A stretch of 64,000 bases of DNA from the NCBI GenBank assembly GCA_002104895.1, contig MCFG01000036.1:60001-124000 (forward strand), written 5' to 3'. This DNA comes from Anaeromyces robustus. Lineage: Eukaryota; Neocallimastigomycota; Neocallimastigomycetes; Neocallimastigales; Neocallimastigaceae. Positions 15,718 through 28,938 of this stretch are shown in pieces. A program made the translations under genes and the position numbers. The notes below the pieces were generated by a model. The model was given only the letters and a program-made list of their open reading frames with translations, searched no databases and had not been told where the DNA came from. Each line of letters starts with the position of its first letter. The stretch's first letter is position 1.

Positions 15718-16179
15718 TTATTTTGTTTTATCTTCTTCTGGAATATTTGCTGGTTGAGGTTTATACATTGATGAACTTGCATTATTTATAGCATGACCTA
15801 CACCTTCAATTACAGCTAAAAGTACACCACCCATAACAGCACTGGCACAAGCAGTTGTTGGACCACTTCTCATAGCAAGAAGACCACCAGTAATTGCACC
15901 ACTCCAAATTGAATTCCATGAATCTTCCTTTCCTCTGATAGAAGATAAAGTACAATCAACACCAGCGAAAAGACCACCCCAAACAGCAAAATTACCTGCA
16001 CTAATTGGAGCTTTAGTTTTAATTGCTGTTGTCATACCTGAAAACTTTTGTCCTCTTGGTGAATTATGAAATCCCTTAAAAGCATTAAATAAACCACCAC
16101 CAATTGCTCCCATAGCAAAAGAACTTCCTGTGTCATTAATAATTCTATATGGGCAAGGATCTTTAGTTGGATCTTTCAT
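15718..16179 (-). CDS. TIM17: Tim17, channel subunit of the TIM23 inner-membrane protein translocase
   Basis: Tim17 is an integral inner-membrane subunit of the TIM23 presequence translocase. The 153-aa intronless frame starts MKDPTKDPCPYRI, the conserved Tim17 N-terminus, and has four glycine-rich hydrophobic stretches with FAMGAIGGGLFNAFKGF, GNFAVWGGLFAGVDC, RGKEDSWNSIWSGAITGG and MGGVLLAVIEGVG. Cys9 and Cys76, the pair that can form the conserved disulphide, are both present. The length is near that of human TIM17 with a short tail. If the host is an anaerobic gut fungus, the protein would act in hydrogenosomes, which are mitochondrion-derived; that part is inference. It is divergent from the IQUB-like gene and the only complete gene here without an intron. 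Tim23 and Tim22 are excluded by the N-terminal motif. Confidence 0.97.
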   Translation of the reverse strand: MKDPTKDPCPYRIINDTGSSFAMGAIGGGLFNAFKGFHNSPRGQKFSGMTTAIKTKAPISAGNFAVWGGLFAGVDCTLSSIRGKEDSWNSIWSGAITGGLLAMRSGPTTACASAVMGGVLLAVIEGVGHAINNASSSMYKPQPANIPEEDKTK

Positions 16180-16765
16180 TTTATATTTTTATTTAAACTT
16201 TTTTTATAATATTTATATTTAATATAAAGACAAAAAAAATAAAGTTTATATAAAACTTTTTTAACAAAAAAAAAAGAATTTTTATAAGTAGTAATACATA
16301 AATTTGATTAAATTATGTAGATTGATTTGTAATAGAAAGGTTAGGATTTATGTATTATTAAATGTAATTCATCCTTTATACATTATTTTTATTTTTATTG
16401 TTTGATTTTAATTAAATTTCCAATCGGATGAATGGTATTTATAAAAATTTTTTCTACTTAGTAAAATCACATGATATATAAAAATTATGTTGAATTTTAT
16501 GGATTTTTATTATAAAAGGAATAAACAATTTTTATAACAAACCTTTTTAATAATTAATTAAATTTGTATATATTAAAAACTATATTATAAACTTTAATTA
16601 TATTTTACAAGTAATAATATTAATGTATAAACAATTTTTAAAAATTTTAACTAAAAAATAGAAAAAAAAGAAATTATAAAATATTATGATAATACTATAA
16701 AATATATAAAATAAACGAAAATATTATAATACTAAAAAACAGATAAATAATTTATATATATATAG
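16180..16765. other. Divergent TIM17-IQUB intergenic region
   Basis: About 590 bp of A/T sequence between two divergent start codons. It presumably carries both promoters. No gene or clear motif is visible. Confidence 0.5.
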
Positions 16766-19295
16766 ATGGAAGAAATAAGTAATAATAATATAGTTAATGA
16801 AGAAAATAATGAAAACATAGATACACCTATTACCATCAATACTGGAAAACCAAAAAAAGAAGATATTGATGAAGATTTATTAACTAAAAATACTAATATT
16901 AATGAATCACAAAATACTGAACATAACAATACTGAAGAATCAATTCCACATGATACTGAAAAAAACAATGACCAAATAGAGGAGAATAATGAAGAATTAA
17001 TCAAGAATGATATTAATAATGATGAATTAACAGAAAGAAATGACAATAAATCAATTGAAAATGAAAAGAAAGACATTAATGGTATACATTATATTTTATT
17101 ATTCAAGATAACGACATAAAATAATTTAATATATTAAAAATTTATTAATTAAAAAAATATAATAAATCGTATAATATATAGAAAATGAAAAACTTATTGC
17201 AATAATACCAAGAATGGAAAATTATATAGATGATGATAATGATAATGATAATGATAATAATGATAATAATGATAATAATGATAATAATGATGATGATGAT
17301 GATGATAATAATAATAAAGATAACAATAATGACAATAATGAGTTAAATAATAAAATTATAAAAAAAGTACAAAGTAATAATGAAAGTATATTCGATAGTC
17401 AAGAATATATTAATGATAATGATAGTGAAGAAAATGAAGCAGAACATGAAGCTGAAAAAATTAATGAATTTGATGATGAAAATGAAGATAATAATGAAGA
17501 TGAAAATAATCCTTTTTTGTATTCATTAAATGTAGATTTATCAAAATGGTATCGTAAGCCATACCTTGGTGGATATCGTAATAAAATTACTAAAGTAGAA
17601 TATTTTCATGCTAGTACCCAAACAACAACACCTCAAGAAAAAAGAGCAATGGTATTTAATATCTTTTTTAGTTTCCAAATTTAATATTATAATATAACCT
17701 TGATTAAATATTCTTTTAAATAATATTAATTTTTATTAATAAAAAATTAAAATAATTATAATTTAAAGGGTTATGGTCCAAGGTTTCATAGAGATACTCA
17801 AACATATTTTTGGAAAAATAGGTATTCACAGTCAGTTAGTGATCATTCAACTCAAATGGTAAATTTCGATATTTTAATTAATATTACCTATATATATATA
17901 TTTATAACATTGATAATCATCTATGTATATGTATATTCTTTCTTCTATTATTTTTTTTTTAATTTAAAGACCAAACCTGGATGTTTTATATCAAATAAAC
18001 ATGATAAAATAATATATCCTAAAAGATATATTACTGCAGAAGAACATTTAAATTATATAACTGAAAATGTAATATAAAATGAAATTAATTTAATATTTAT
18101 AAAATATTTATATTTTGTTTATTAATTTATTTGTATTTACTTTAAAGGTAATAAAAATTCAATGCTTTTTTAGAAAATGTAAAGCCATTAGAATTGCAAA
18201 CGAATTAAGAAAAGAAAGAGATGAATTTTTAAAAATGAAAGAAGAGAAAGAAAGGAAAAGACAAGAGCTTTTAGAAAGGAAAAGAAAAAAAGAAATAAGA
18301 AGTCGCTTACATCCAAGAACAGCAAATGATTTTGAGATTTTATATAATGGACTCGAAGGTATAGATATTAAAATAATATTTAAAGAGTAGTCGAGTATGC
18401 AACAATAAATAATATTTTTATAAAAAATATCTTAAATTGTATAATATAGCATGGAGAATTCAGGAAAGAGATAAAATTAATAATGCGAATTATCCAGAGC
18501 CTATTAGATTAGCTGCATTGGCAAATCTTTTAGATCAAGAAGCAATTTTAATTCAAAAAATTGACAAATTAAAACAAGACGCAAATAATGCAAATCATGA
18601 AAGAAATATAAATAATTTATTAAATGAGGTATTTTAATAATTTAATATTGATAACAAAATAATAAATTACCAATTCATTATTTCATTATATATTAATTAT
18701 TCTTAATATTTAAGATGTCTTCTCCAAAAAAATGGCAAACCAAAAAAGGTGTTGTAGAAGTTGATACCCCTAGTATTATAAGAGCAAGAGAATTAAAAGA
18801 AATATATCAAGCATTAAATTTAGAATCTATTTCAATTGATGAAAGATTAAAAGTTTTACTTCAAGTTAAATATATAGTAAAGGTATATTAAAAAATTATT
18901 AATTAAAATTATTAAATATTAAAAGAATTATTTTAAATAATATATAAAATAATTATTATTTTTTTAATATAATAAATTACAGGAATTTGATTGCGAATTA
19001 ACAAAAGAAATAATTAAACTTATTGATAGAGAAGGTGATTTAGTCAGTAGAGGAAGAGAATCCCAAAGTATGGAAGGTAAAAAAATAATTACAATACATA
19101 TGAAATTATTAAATATTATAACAAAATATAATAATTAAAAATTTAATTGTTATAAAAGGTTTAAGAAAAAGAATATCAAATCTTTTTTTACAATTTATTA
19201 AAACACCTGAATTTAATCCAGAAGCGGCTACTCATATTAAAGTATTTTTAAAAATTTAATATTAATTATATAAATAATTGTATTTAAATAAATAC

Positions 19296-19333
<38 letters not shown>

Positions 19334-20004
19334 ATTTTAAATAAAAATATTAAATAAATTAGTTACCTGATTCGAATCATATTCTAAAACAAAAAATCCC
19401 TGTATATTACTGTGAAGGTTGTATGCAATACTTACCTTCAACGGAATTCTATTTAACTACAAATATGAAAGAAATTGGTAAATGTAGAAAATGTACTAAT
19501 AATGCTAATATTGCTATTAAACGTGAAAATGATTCATATTATGAAGAAATACTTCAATTAATAAGAACAAAAGAAGAATTTAAGCAAAAAATGAATGGTC
19601 AATCAACAGAATATTCTATAATTAATATATTACAAGAAAGTGAAATAAGATATCTTATTGATATCATATGGCAAAAAAGTAGTGCTATTAGTGGAAGTAC
19701 CAATATTGATAATTTAATATTAACAAGATGGAATCAAGATGAACCTATTAGTCCATGGAACTGTATATTGTTAACACAGTCCGAAGCAATAAACCATGAT
19801 ATGTTAGCATTTGAACTGGATCCAAAAAAACCAAGAAAATTAGATAATAATGGTAACGAAATTCTTGGTTTGTGTGATATATATAAGGATGACTTTATTA
19901 GAAAAATACAACAAAAGCACAGAGCTGCTAGGGAGCATTTTTCACAATTGCCTTCTCTTGAAAAATTTTTGAAACATAAAAATAAGCAAAAGAAAATATC
20001 TTAA
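16766..20004 (+). CDS. IQUB: IQUB-like protein with IQ motif (ciliary radial-spoke protein), 10 exons
   Basis: Animal IQUB is a protein of motile cilia associated with radial spoke 1. Exons are 16766-17081, 17182-17651, 17769-17858, 17970-18068, 18148-18358, 18450-18628, 18715-18882, 18983-19076, 19159-19241 and 19363-20004, totalling 2,352 nt (783 aa). From about residue 235 on, the chain aligns with [36 protein letters not shown], the IQ motif [49 protein letters not shown], a CxxC...CxxC zinc-like pair around [15 protein letters not shown], and SPWNCILLT. The first roughly 230 residues are Asp/Asn/Glu low complexity where IQUB normally has a ubiquitin-like domain; I cannot see that domain. 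The gene suggests a flagellated zoospore stage. Function in this organism is inferred from the family. Confidence 0.9.
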
Positions 20005-20792
20005 ATTATACTATACATAAATGTTTCATATAATAATAAAGAAATATATTTGACATATATTTTTAAAAATTCATATATATAAAATCATTTATTAAAAAAT
20101 AAAAAGATAAAACATTAATTGTTAATATTAATTAATATTTATATTTTCTTCATTAATTATATATAAGTTTAATCCTTTTTTTTTTTATTTTTTTTATTTA
20201 TTTATTAATAAATATATATTATTTTCATATAAAAAGGTCACCATTAATAATATATTAATAATATAGAGTAAAATGAAAACTATATAATAATAATTTATAA
20301 AACTATTTAAATAAATAACTTTGCTATGTATAATTTCATTAATAAATATTTATATATTATATAATAAGTATACAAATATTTAATATATATAAATTTTTCA
20401 AAAAAATTGAATTAATAATATAATAATAAATAAAAAAATTATTTTTAGAAATATTAATTAATAAAATTTATAAATTAAGATTAACAGAATTAGATTTTTT
20501 TAATATATTGCCATTAATATTTAAGAATTAATAAATTATCTTAAAAAGATGATACATAAATTTAACTTTAATAATTATTTTTTGTAATATTTTAATAAAA
20601 ATCAAATCAAAGAAAATAAAAATAAAACGTAATAAAACTTAGTTGTCAAGAGTAGAATTATGAAAAAAAAAAAAAAAAAAAAAAAAAGAAAACTTGATAA
20701 TATAATAAAATAAAATATTAAATAGGTAAAATTTTTAAAATAATTAATTAATTAATTAATTAATTAATTAATAAATAAATAAATAAATAAAA
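20005..20792. other. IQUB to FHA-gene spacer
   Basis: About 790 bp between two plus-strand genes. It contains an A run near 20661-20686 and an (ATTA)n/(AAAT)n stretch directly before the FHA start codon (20741-20791). No gene is visible. Confidence 0.5.
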
Positions 20793-22273
20793 ATGGAGTA
20801 CATTAACTCAAATCCTGGATCAATACCAAACAATGTATCAAGTTATTTAAATGATGGAGGAAACAGTATGGTAAGATCTACTTCTCAATCATTTTCTCCT
20901 CTACGTCCAAATTTACCTAAAGACCTATTAAAAAAAACTAATAATGATCATTATCTTGTAAAACATATAATAAATAATAAAATGTTACATTCTCGATTTA
21001 ATTCTGAAGATTGCTCACCAAGTCCAAATCATCTTCATTCTTATAGTGATTTAGGTATTAAAAACAGTAATTCGCAGGAATATAATAAGCTTTCTTCAGA
21101 ACTTTCGAATATATCAATAGAAACATTAACAAATATGAATCCGAATGAAATAAATAATTCACTTATAGAACTTGAAATATTAAAAAAAAAATTAATAGAA
21201 CTTAAAGTTAAATCAATTGAAAATAGAAATTATAATAATGAACTTGATAATACATTTATAAATGATCGTTTATGTGAATCAAATACTGCTTCAAATAATT
21301 CAAAAAGAAACATTTCTGGAAACAATTATATAGAAAGAACATTAATAGACTCAGATGATTATAATAATGTTAAAATTAATTGTGCTACAATAGAGGGTAA
21401 TTATTCTCCAAAGCAAAATAAAGATTATATGGAAAGTCTTCACTTAAAAATTCAGTCAGAAAAAGGTAGTCCATCTAAGCTAAGTGAAAACTTTATGGCT
21501 GATAATGATGAATATCTTGATAATTATAGTAATCCTCATGGAGATAAAAATAAAACAATTGTATTATCTGATTATAAGTCTCCAGTAATCAATAACAATA
21601 TAAAATTAATATCAAAATGTGATCTTTTTGATACATTGATAATAGATTTAAAAGAAAAATATTGTTTAGGAAGAAATAATAATGAAAACTTACCAAATTT
21701 CATTGTATTTAATAGTTTAGTAGTTTCTAGGCATCATGCAGAGTTATTTATGGAAAATAATAGTGTAAAAATTATAAATAATACATATATATTTATACAT
21801 AATAAATTTTAAAATATGTTTTAAAGCAGTATAATAATTTTCAATATGTATTATACCTTTAATTATTAATAGTTATATATTATAGATGTTGGTAGTAATG
21901 GTGGAACCTTTATTAATAATAAAAGAATAAGTGAACCAGGTCGTCGAAGTCAACCAATACAGTTATATTCTGGAGATATTGTTCAATTGGGTCAGGATTA
22001 TACTGAAAATGATAAAAACGATCAATTTGATGAATGTAATAATAAATACATAATATTTTTGTATATATTTATATTATAATATATTAAATACATTTATTAT
22101 ATAATATTTTAAATGCATCTACTTATATTTATATATATAAAAATCATAATATTTCTGTAGCTGTTTATAAATCTGTGGTATTTGAAATCTCTATCCCAAT
22201 AGAACCTCAACAAGATGATAAATTGTAAATATTTAAAAATAATTTTAATATAGGAATATAAAAATTTATATTC

Positions 22274-22312
<39 letters not shown>

Positions 22313-23343
22313 TGTTTCATATATTAAAATATTATATACTTTTATTTTTTTCTGAAGAAAACAAGCAATAAATAGTATTATTGATGTTTATAGTTACGAA
22401 GATGATGACAATGAACTTAATAAGGCTAAATCAGATAGTAATTTAAATAGTAAAAGAACTAGTATTGATAATAATAATATAAATGTTGCAGTTGATAGTT
22501 ATAATAATTATAACAATGGTATTAACAATAATAAAAGAGAAAAAACAAAAGAACTTTATGACACAACAGTTATTGATGAATCTACAAAATATCAATTAGA
22601 ATTATATGAAAAAACTAAAAACTTAAATGATAAATATAGTAATCTTAATATTCATTTACTAGATAGTGTCAAAGATCCTTGCTTACAATTTTTTTTTGTT
22701 ATTTATAGTGACAAGAAAAAAATACATAAAATTCAAATTTTGAATGATAATACAGAATGTATTTTTGAAGTTACATTAAAAGATTGGTTAAATAAACGGT
22801 AAATGAATTTTTTAATTAAATAATAAATATTCGTATAAACATATCAAGTATTTTAAATATGAAAAACTCAAATTTTTATAAATATTTTATATAAATATAT
22901 ATAATTTTAGTTGGAAAAGTAAAGATGAAAATAAAGGAAAATTACATATTACTGATAAACGTGAAGAGTATTCACCAACATCATCAATAAAAATTAATAA
23001 AATAGGAAAAATTACCAATATTTCAGCAGACAATTATCAATTAGGTTTTATTGAAACTATATCAGATATGAAATATATAGTGGAAACTCCAGGACAAAAT
23101 GAAGGTTCACCTCAGTTTTGTTTTACAGGAGATTTTGAACAACAGAATTGGTTATGTATTACAAAATTTAGAGATTCAAGAAAACAAAGATGTATAGGTG
23201 AGGCAAAAGGAAAACAATTGGTTGAAAAATCATCAAAAGAAAGAAAGTGGGTAGTAAGTATACAACTTGAAACAGGAAATTATTCCCAGTTATTATTATC
23301 TGCTGCAATACTTATAGTTGCTTCAACTGGACCATACTATTAA
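20793..23343 (+). CDS. FHA-domain protein with an unassigned C-terminal domain, 5 exons
   Basis: FHA domains bind phosphothreonine peptides. Exons are 20793-21764, 21873-22035, 22161-22224, 22358-22798 and 22911-23343, totalling 2,073 nt (690 aa). The FHA fold lies at about residues 272-375: KYCLGR, then NSLVVSRHHAEL (the conserved S-R-x-H), then IIDVGSNGGTFINNKRI (the G-T-x-x-N loop) and YSGDIVQLGQDY. The intron at 21765-21872 must use the acceptor before TTATATATTATAG to keep the FHA frame. Residues 1-270 are Ser/Asn-rich and probably disordered. The last 190 residues, from about DPCLQFFFVIY to SAAILIVASTGPYY, look like a compact beta-rich domain ending in a hydrophobic strand or helix; a tubby/LURP-like fold is possible but is a guess. 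I do not recognise an orthologue. Confidence 0.8.
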
Positions 23344-23549
23344 ATACTCAAAATTTATATTATTAATAAATACATCTAAAAGAAATTTAAAAAAAATTTA
23401 AAATTCTAAAATTAAAATAAAAAAACTCATTTTACATTATTATATTGTATATTTTGTTATTTAATTATAAACAATAATAAAATATATATGACTTAAAAAA
23501 GTTTTATTTCATTATTTATTAACTTATAAATATTGTTATTTAATAATAA

Positions 23550-23593
<44 letters not shown>

Positions 23594-23694
23594 AGTAATA
23601 ATAAATAATAAATAATAACAATAAATAAATAAATAAATAATAACAATAAATAAATAAATAAATAATAGTAATAATAAATAATAAATAATAGCAA

Positions 23695-23782
<88 letters not shown>

Positions 23783-23903
23783 CCAACCCAAAAGATAGCC
23801 ATATTTATTTTTTATAAGTAATTTGAAATTTATTTATTTTACAACTTTTTTATTCTACATTATTTTCTATTTCACCCTTTCATTATTAAAAAATTATCTC
23901 CAG
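23344..23903. repeat. AAAT/AAT microsatellite block in convergent spacer
   Basis: This 560-bp spacer between the convergent FHA and PH genes holds interrupted AAAT and AAT units from about 23551 to 23690 and a cleaner AAAT run of about 20 copies from 23697 to 23780. The long minus-strand open frames here encode only Leu-Phe-Ile-Tyr periods and are repeat translations, not genes. Confidence 0.85.
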
Positions 23904-25475
23904 TTATTTTGGAATATCCGCTGATTGTAATTCCTTTTTAATGGTTAATAAATTACTTTTTAAATTATTCATAGATTGTTTTAATTCATTAATAGTCAAT
24001 TTTTTATTATTTTCAATTTCAGAATTAACCATTGATTTAATGTCATATTCACTTGCTTGTAACAGTACATCTTTTTTTACAATTTTTAAATATATCTTTA
24101 ACGATGAAACGATTCTTCTAATAATTGAGGCTAAGTCATTTCCTAGATCTATCATTTTTGGATTTTTTGTAATAATCGCAGTTTCCGAAATACTAATACT
24201 TGTATGCTGACGAGATTCATCATTAATTTGTTTAAATAAACTAGAGGATTTATTTATTAAATCTGACGATTTAGTAAGAATAACTTCTTTATACTCTGTA
24301 AAATAAATTTCTACTGTATCAGTTGAAATATCAAGAATTTGAATTAATATATCAACAATTTCTAAGGATGAATTCAATGATGCTTCAAATTGGGTATATA
24401 CTTCTAATTGTTGTTTAGGCTTTGCTACTACAGGTGATACAATAGCAATACCAGAAGAATGGTTTGATTTTAAATTATTAACATTTCCATTGTCAATACT
24501 TTCACTATTATTTCTACTATGTCCTTCTTTCTCTGTATAATTATTAACCGCCATATTATAAACATAAGAATTAGACTTAGAATGTGTTCCGTCTTTATTA
24601 CTATTTAAATTTAAATTTATTTTTTTATTTACGTCTGAAATTAATTCATCATTTTCTCTAATTGTTGGTGAAACTTTGTTAATTATTGTATTTTTTTTAT
24701 TAGCTGATGTAATATTATTACCACTAACTGACATTGACGGATCTGATATATTAAATTTACTTTTCATAGATAATCCTTCATTTTCATCTTTTTTTCCTCC
24801 TTCAGGAGGCATAGATGAAGTTTTTAATTTTTTATCATCATTTTCAACTATTAAGTCTTTGAAAACATCTCTAACTCTATTAGAATATCCTGTTGATGAA
24901 GGATTTCCTTTTTCATTATGTCTTATATGTATATTATCAATACTTCGATTTTGCCTTATGTAACTTTGTTCAATTGAATTTTTATTAGATAAAGGACTTA
25001 GACCAATTCTTTCATAATTATTAAGGATCATTACAGATTTTCTTTCTATTTCACTTAATCCCATTGAATGTTGAAGATCTCCAAGTAAAGCATCTAATTT
25101 ACTTAATGCCGAAGATTTTTCATGTGTTTTTTTATTAAGACTTTCATTAGACTTATGATCGGTAGGTAAGTCAGGCAATGATTTTTCTCTTATATCTGAA
25201 CCTATTAATGAATATAATAATAAGAAATAATTAAAAAAAATTTAAATATGAAAAAATAAATAATACAATGATATATGATAATATGATTATAAAAATAAAA
25301 AAAAAATATTTAAAATATAAATATTTTTATATACATATTTGTTGTTTTTATTATATAACTATTAATAAATAAGAAAATTTTATTTAATTGTATTAGAATA
25401 TTTATCTTTTATTTTTGAATTAAGTATATATTTCAACAAATTTTATAATTAAATAATAAAAATAACAATAACAAT

Positions 25476-25507
<32 letters not shown>

Positions 25508-25508
25508 C

Positions 25509-25559
<51 letters not shown>

Positions 25560-25566
25560 CATAATC

Positions 25567-25622
<56 letters not shown>

Positions 25623-25629
25623 CATAATC

Positions 25630-25712
<83 letters not shown>

Positions 25713-26209
25713 TATATACCTTTGTTTTTTTGTATATTTGGTTGAAATGAAGGTTTATTATTTCTTGGATGTAAATCATCCAAACTTCTTGTACTTTCAC
25801 CTTTACATTCGAGAATTTCTTTACTATGATTAATACTAGATTGACTTGCTTTTGATTTAGATTCGATACATTCATTAATAGAATTATACCAAATTTTTAG
25901 CATTTGTGGATTTGGCATTAATATTTCTAATTCATTTTCACTTTCTTTTTCTTCTTCCAGTGGTCGCATTATTATTAATAATATATTTTTCCCATCTGAA
26001 CCTGATTTCATTTTAACATCAAGAATATCTGAAATATTAACTTTATATTTTTCAGCAGATTTTGATGAATCATTTTTACTATATGATAGATACATTCCAT
26101 CAAACCTAAAATATCTTTTTAGCCATCTCCTTGGATATGAACGTGAATGCTTTTCTAGCCAATTTTCAAGTTGAATTGATACATTCCCGTTCAAATGTTC
26201 AGCACTCAT
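23904..26209 (-). CDS. PH-domain protein, 2 exons
   Basis: The N-terminal exon (25720-26209) encodes a pleckstrin-homology domain at about residues 10-118. It has GNVSIQLENWLEKHS, then RRWLKRYFRFDGMYLSYSK as the first strands, and the conserved C-terminal helix Trp in MLKIWYNSINECIE. Such domains bind phosphoinositides or proteins at membranes. The second exon (23904-25201) encodes a long Ser/Asn/Lys-rich tail with short helical segments near its end, including a run around VEIYFTEYKEVILTKSSDLI. Exons total 1,788 nt, or 595 aa, and join in phase as G|GT with GTATAT at the donor. The 518-bp intron contains about 190 bp of AAT repeats beginning a few bases from the donor. I do not recognise an orthologue, so the partner and pathway are unknown. 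Confidence 0.8.
25452..25712. repeat. (ACA)n-(AAT)n microsatellite in the PH-gene intron
   Basis: An ACA/ATAACA block (about 25462-25508) is followed by AAT units broken by AATCATAATCATAAT interruptions near 25556 and 25618, up to 25712. The array starts about 7 bp from the donor of the PH gene on the minus strand. The poly-Tyr, poly-Ile and poly-Cys frames across it are repeat translations. Confidence 0.9.
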
Positions 26210-27478
26210 TTTTTATTTTATTTATATTACTTATTTATTCTATATTTATATATATTTAAATCTAAATTTTTGTATATAAAGAAAATGAATAATATTACTT
26301 TTAAAAAATTTTTAATTATTTTATCTAAACTATTTTTATTTAATTATTATTTAGAAAATTTATATATATATAATGAAGTTCTTGTTAAATAATTTTTTAC
26401 TGAATTATTATCATTATAATTTTTTGATTATGGTATAATGAAAGATATATAAACCATTAATTATATATTATTTCTTTTTATTTTTTTTATATATTATATA
26501 CATATTTATATTTATTTTAAATTTTTTATTAATACTATATTATCTATTTATCTTTTTATTATTATTTCATGATTGTTATAAATGTCATATATATTAGTTT
26601 ATTATTAGTATTATTTTTATTTCTGTTTTTTGTTTTTTTTTTTATTTTTATTTTTCTATTTATTTTATTTTTTATATTTTTATACATATATTTTATTGGT
26701 ATTATTTTTTTATTTTATATATTTTATTTTATTTTAAATTTTTATTTATTAAATTTTATTTTTATTGTTTTTATTATTTTTTAAACTTAAAAAATAAAAT
26801 GTTTAATAAATTATATGAATTTAAATTTTGTATGCCATAAAACTTTAAAATGAATATTTTAAAAAGAATACTTATTAATTTAAAATAATTTTATATATTA
26901 AAGTAGATAAAAGTAATTAAACCCATATATATGAATATAAATAATAATTGAGAACTTAAAAAATATGTTAAGTTAAATCGATTATTTAATAATAATAATT
27001 TTTTTTTTTTTTATAAATAATTTTTATTTAACAATTATTATTAAAAAAAAAAAATCTGAAAAATCATTTTAATAATAAATATTTATAAAAAAAATTATAT
27101 TATATATGTATAAAAAGAAATATACAATGCTTTATTATATATATTATTTCTTATAAATAATTTTTTTTTATTATTTTTTATTAATTATTTATTAAATATT
27201 TTAAAATTTGCTTTTTATGAATTTTTTCTTATTTATTATATTTTATAAATTTATTTTATTTTTATTATTTATTTTTCATTTTTTATTTTTTTTATTTATT
27301 TATTATTATTATTTTTTTATAATTATTATTATTATTAATTTTTTTTTTTAATTTTTAATTTTATTATTCATTATTAAAAATTTAAATTTTATAAAACTTT
27401 TTTTATTATATTTGCATTATTCTTGAAAATTTCGAAAAAAAAATAACTATTATTTATGTATCAATGAACATAAATAAA
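26210..27478. other. AT-rich spacer, T-rich on plus strand
   Basis: About 1.27 kb between the 5' end of the PH gene and the 3' end of the ARM gene. From about 26460 to 27420 the plus strand is made of T runs with A spacers, so the minus strand after the ARM-gene stop is A-rich. Small frames here encode only Phe/Leu/Ile/Tyr and are not credible genes. Confidence 0.6.
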
Positions 27479-28077
27479 TTATTCAACTTTATTTTTAAGT
27501 TGTGTTACTAATTCACGTAAAAGGTCTGGCTTAATACCTGCATATGTAGTATTTTCATCTTCTACAAAATCAATATTGGAATTTGATCCTGATATATCTT
27601 CCTCTAAAGAATTTAAAGTTTCTAAGATATCATTCTTATATTTGTTTTTTAAATCAGCTTTTATATTAAAAATAAAATATTAAATAATTAAAATACAATA
27701 AATTAATTATATATATATAAATATATAAATAAATAAATAATAATAAATTCAAGTATATTTAAATATAATAATATAAATATAAAAATATTAATATAAGTAA
27801 ATCAATAGAATTTATATTATATAAATACCATCATTGCATAAATGATTTAATAATATGCAAGCATTATTCTTTAATTCATTTGGAACAGATGTTGTATTTA
27901 AAGATGCTAATGATGATCTTGAAGCATCTTTATCCAATAAATTGCCCTTTAAATTAATAGCAGAACTACTTCCTCTTCTTTTTGCAGTAGGTAATTTTAT
28001 AATTTCTAATATTTGTGGAACAAGAGCACTTTCATTCTTTTTAACTAATTCCATAGTTTCCTTTTCATGAGCTTTCG

Positions 28078-28122
<45 letters not shown>

Positions 28123-28184
28123 ATGAATTAATATTTATAAAAATCAAATAAAAAAAAGCATAAATATATTTATTTTATACTACT

Positions 28185-28236
<52 letters not shown>

Positions 28237-28845
28237 TATTGTGATTATGATGTTAAATATTTACTATTAAATAACAAAATTAAAGCTAAAATTCCTTCAT
28301 TTTGAAGAATTGGGAAGATTTGTGGAGAAGTTGGAACTTGATCAAATCTTACCCCACGTCCATCATCTGATTCTTCATTTTCATATTCGTTCATACTATC
28401 TTTACTTTTTAAAATTGGAACACCAAGAATCAATGATAATAAACATGAAACACCACTATGATTAATTATGTACAATAATAAATATTCCTCTATATTATAT
28501 AATTAATTAATTAATTAATATAAATATTTTAAATATATTGAATATTCAATTATTTAATTTATTTATTTAATTTAAACTTTTTTATAAATATTTAACTATT
28601 TTTTTTTTTTTTTTACCTTTTTTCTTCCATAAAGATTTGACTAAATTAACAATAACTCTTGAACCTTCATTTCTAACATGAGTATCATTTTCGCTTGTTG
28701 ATCTTGATAATAAAGTTATTAAGTTACTATATGGAATAGTTTCAGGATTATCGATTTCGGAAACAACTGCATTTTCTACGGGTGGCTTACCAGTCATGAA
28801 ACGAACAGCATTAGTTTCTTGTATAATTTTAATAAATAATTAGAA

Positions 28846-28938
<93 letters not shown>

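Noticed and set aside
16732-17076. Minus-strand hydrophobic frame overlapping the IQUB first exon
   Set aside because: It is the antisense shadow of an acidic, Asn-rich coding exon, giving Ser/Leu/Phe-rich sequence. Antisense frames in EBP2, PRRC2 and the PH gene are of the same kind.
21765-21872. FHA-gene intron using the acceptor before ATGTTGGTAG
   Set aside because: That join shifts the frame and destroys the GSNGGTF loop. The acceptor 22 bp earlier keeps the frame and the FHA motif.
26569-26784. Small plus-strand hydrophobic frame
   Set aside because: It is only Phe/Leu/Ile/Tyr from T-rich spacer DNA, with no conserved pattern and no homologue I recognise.
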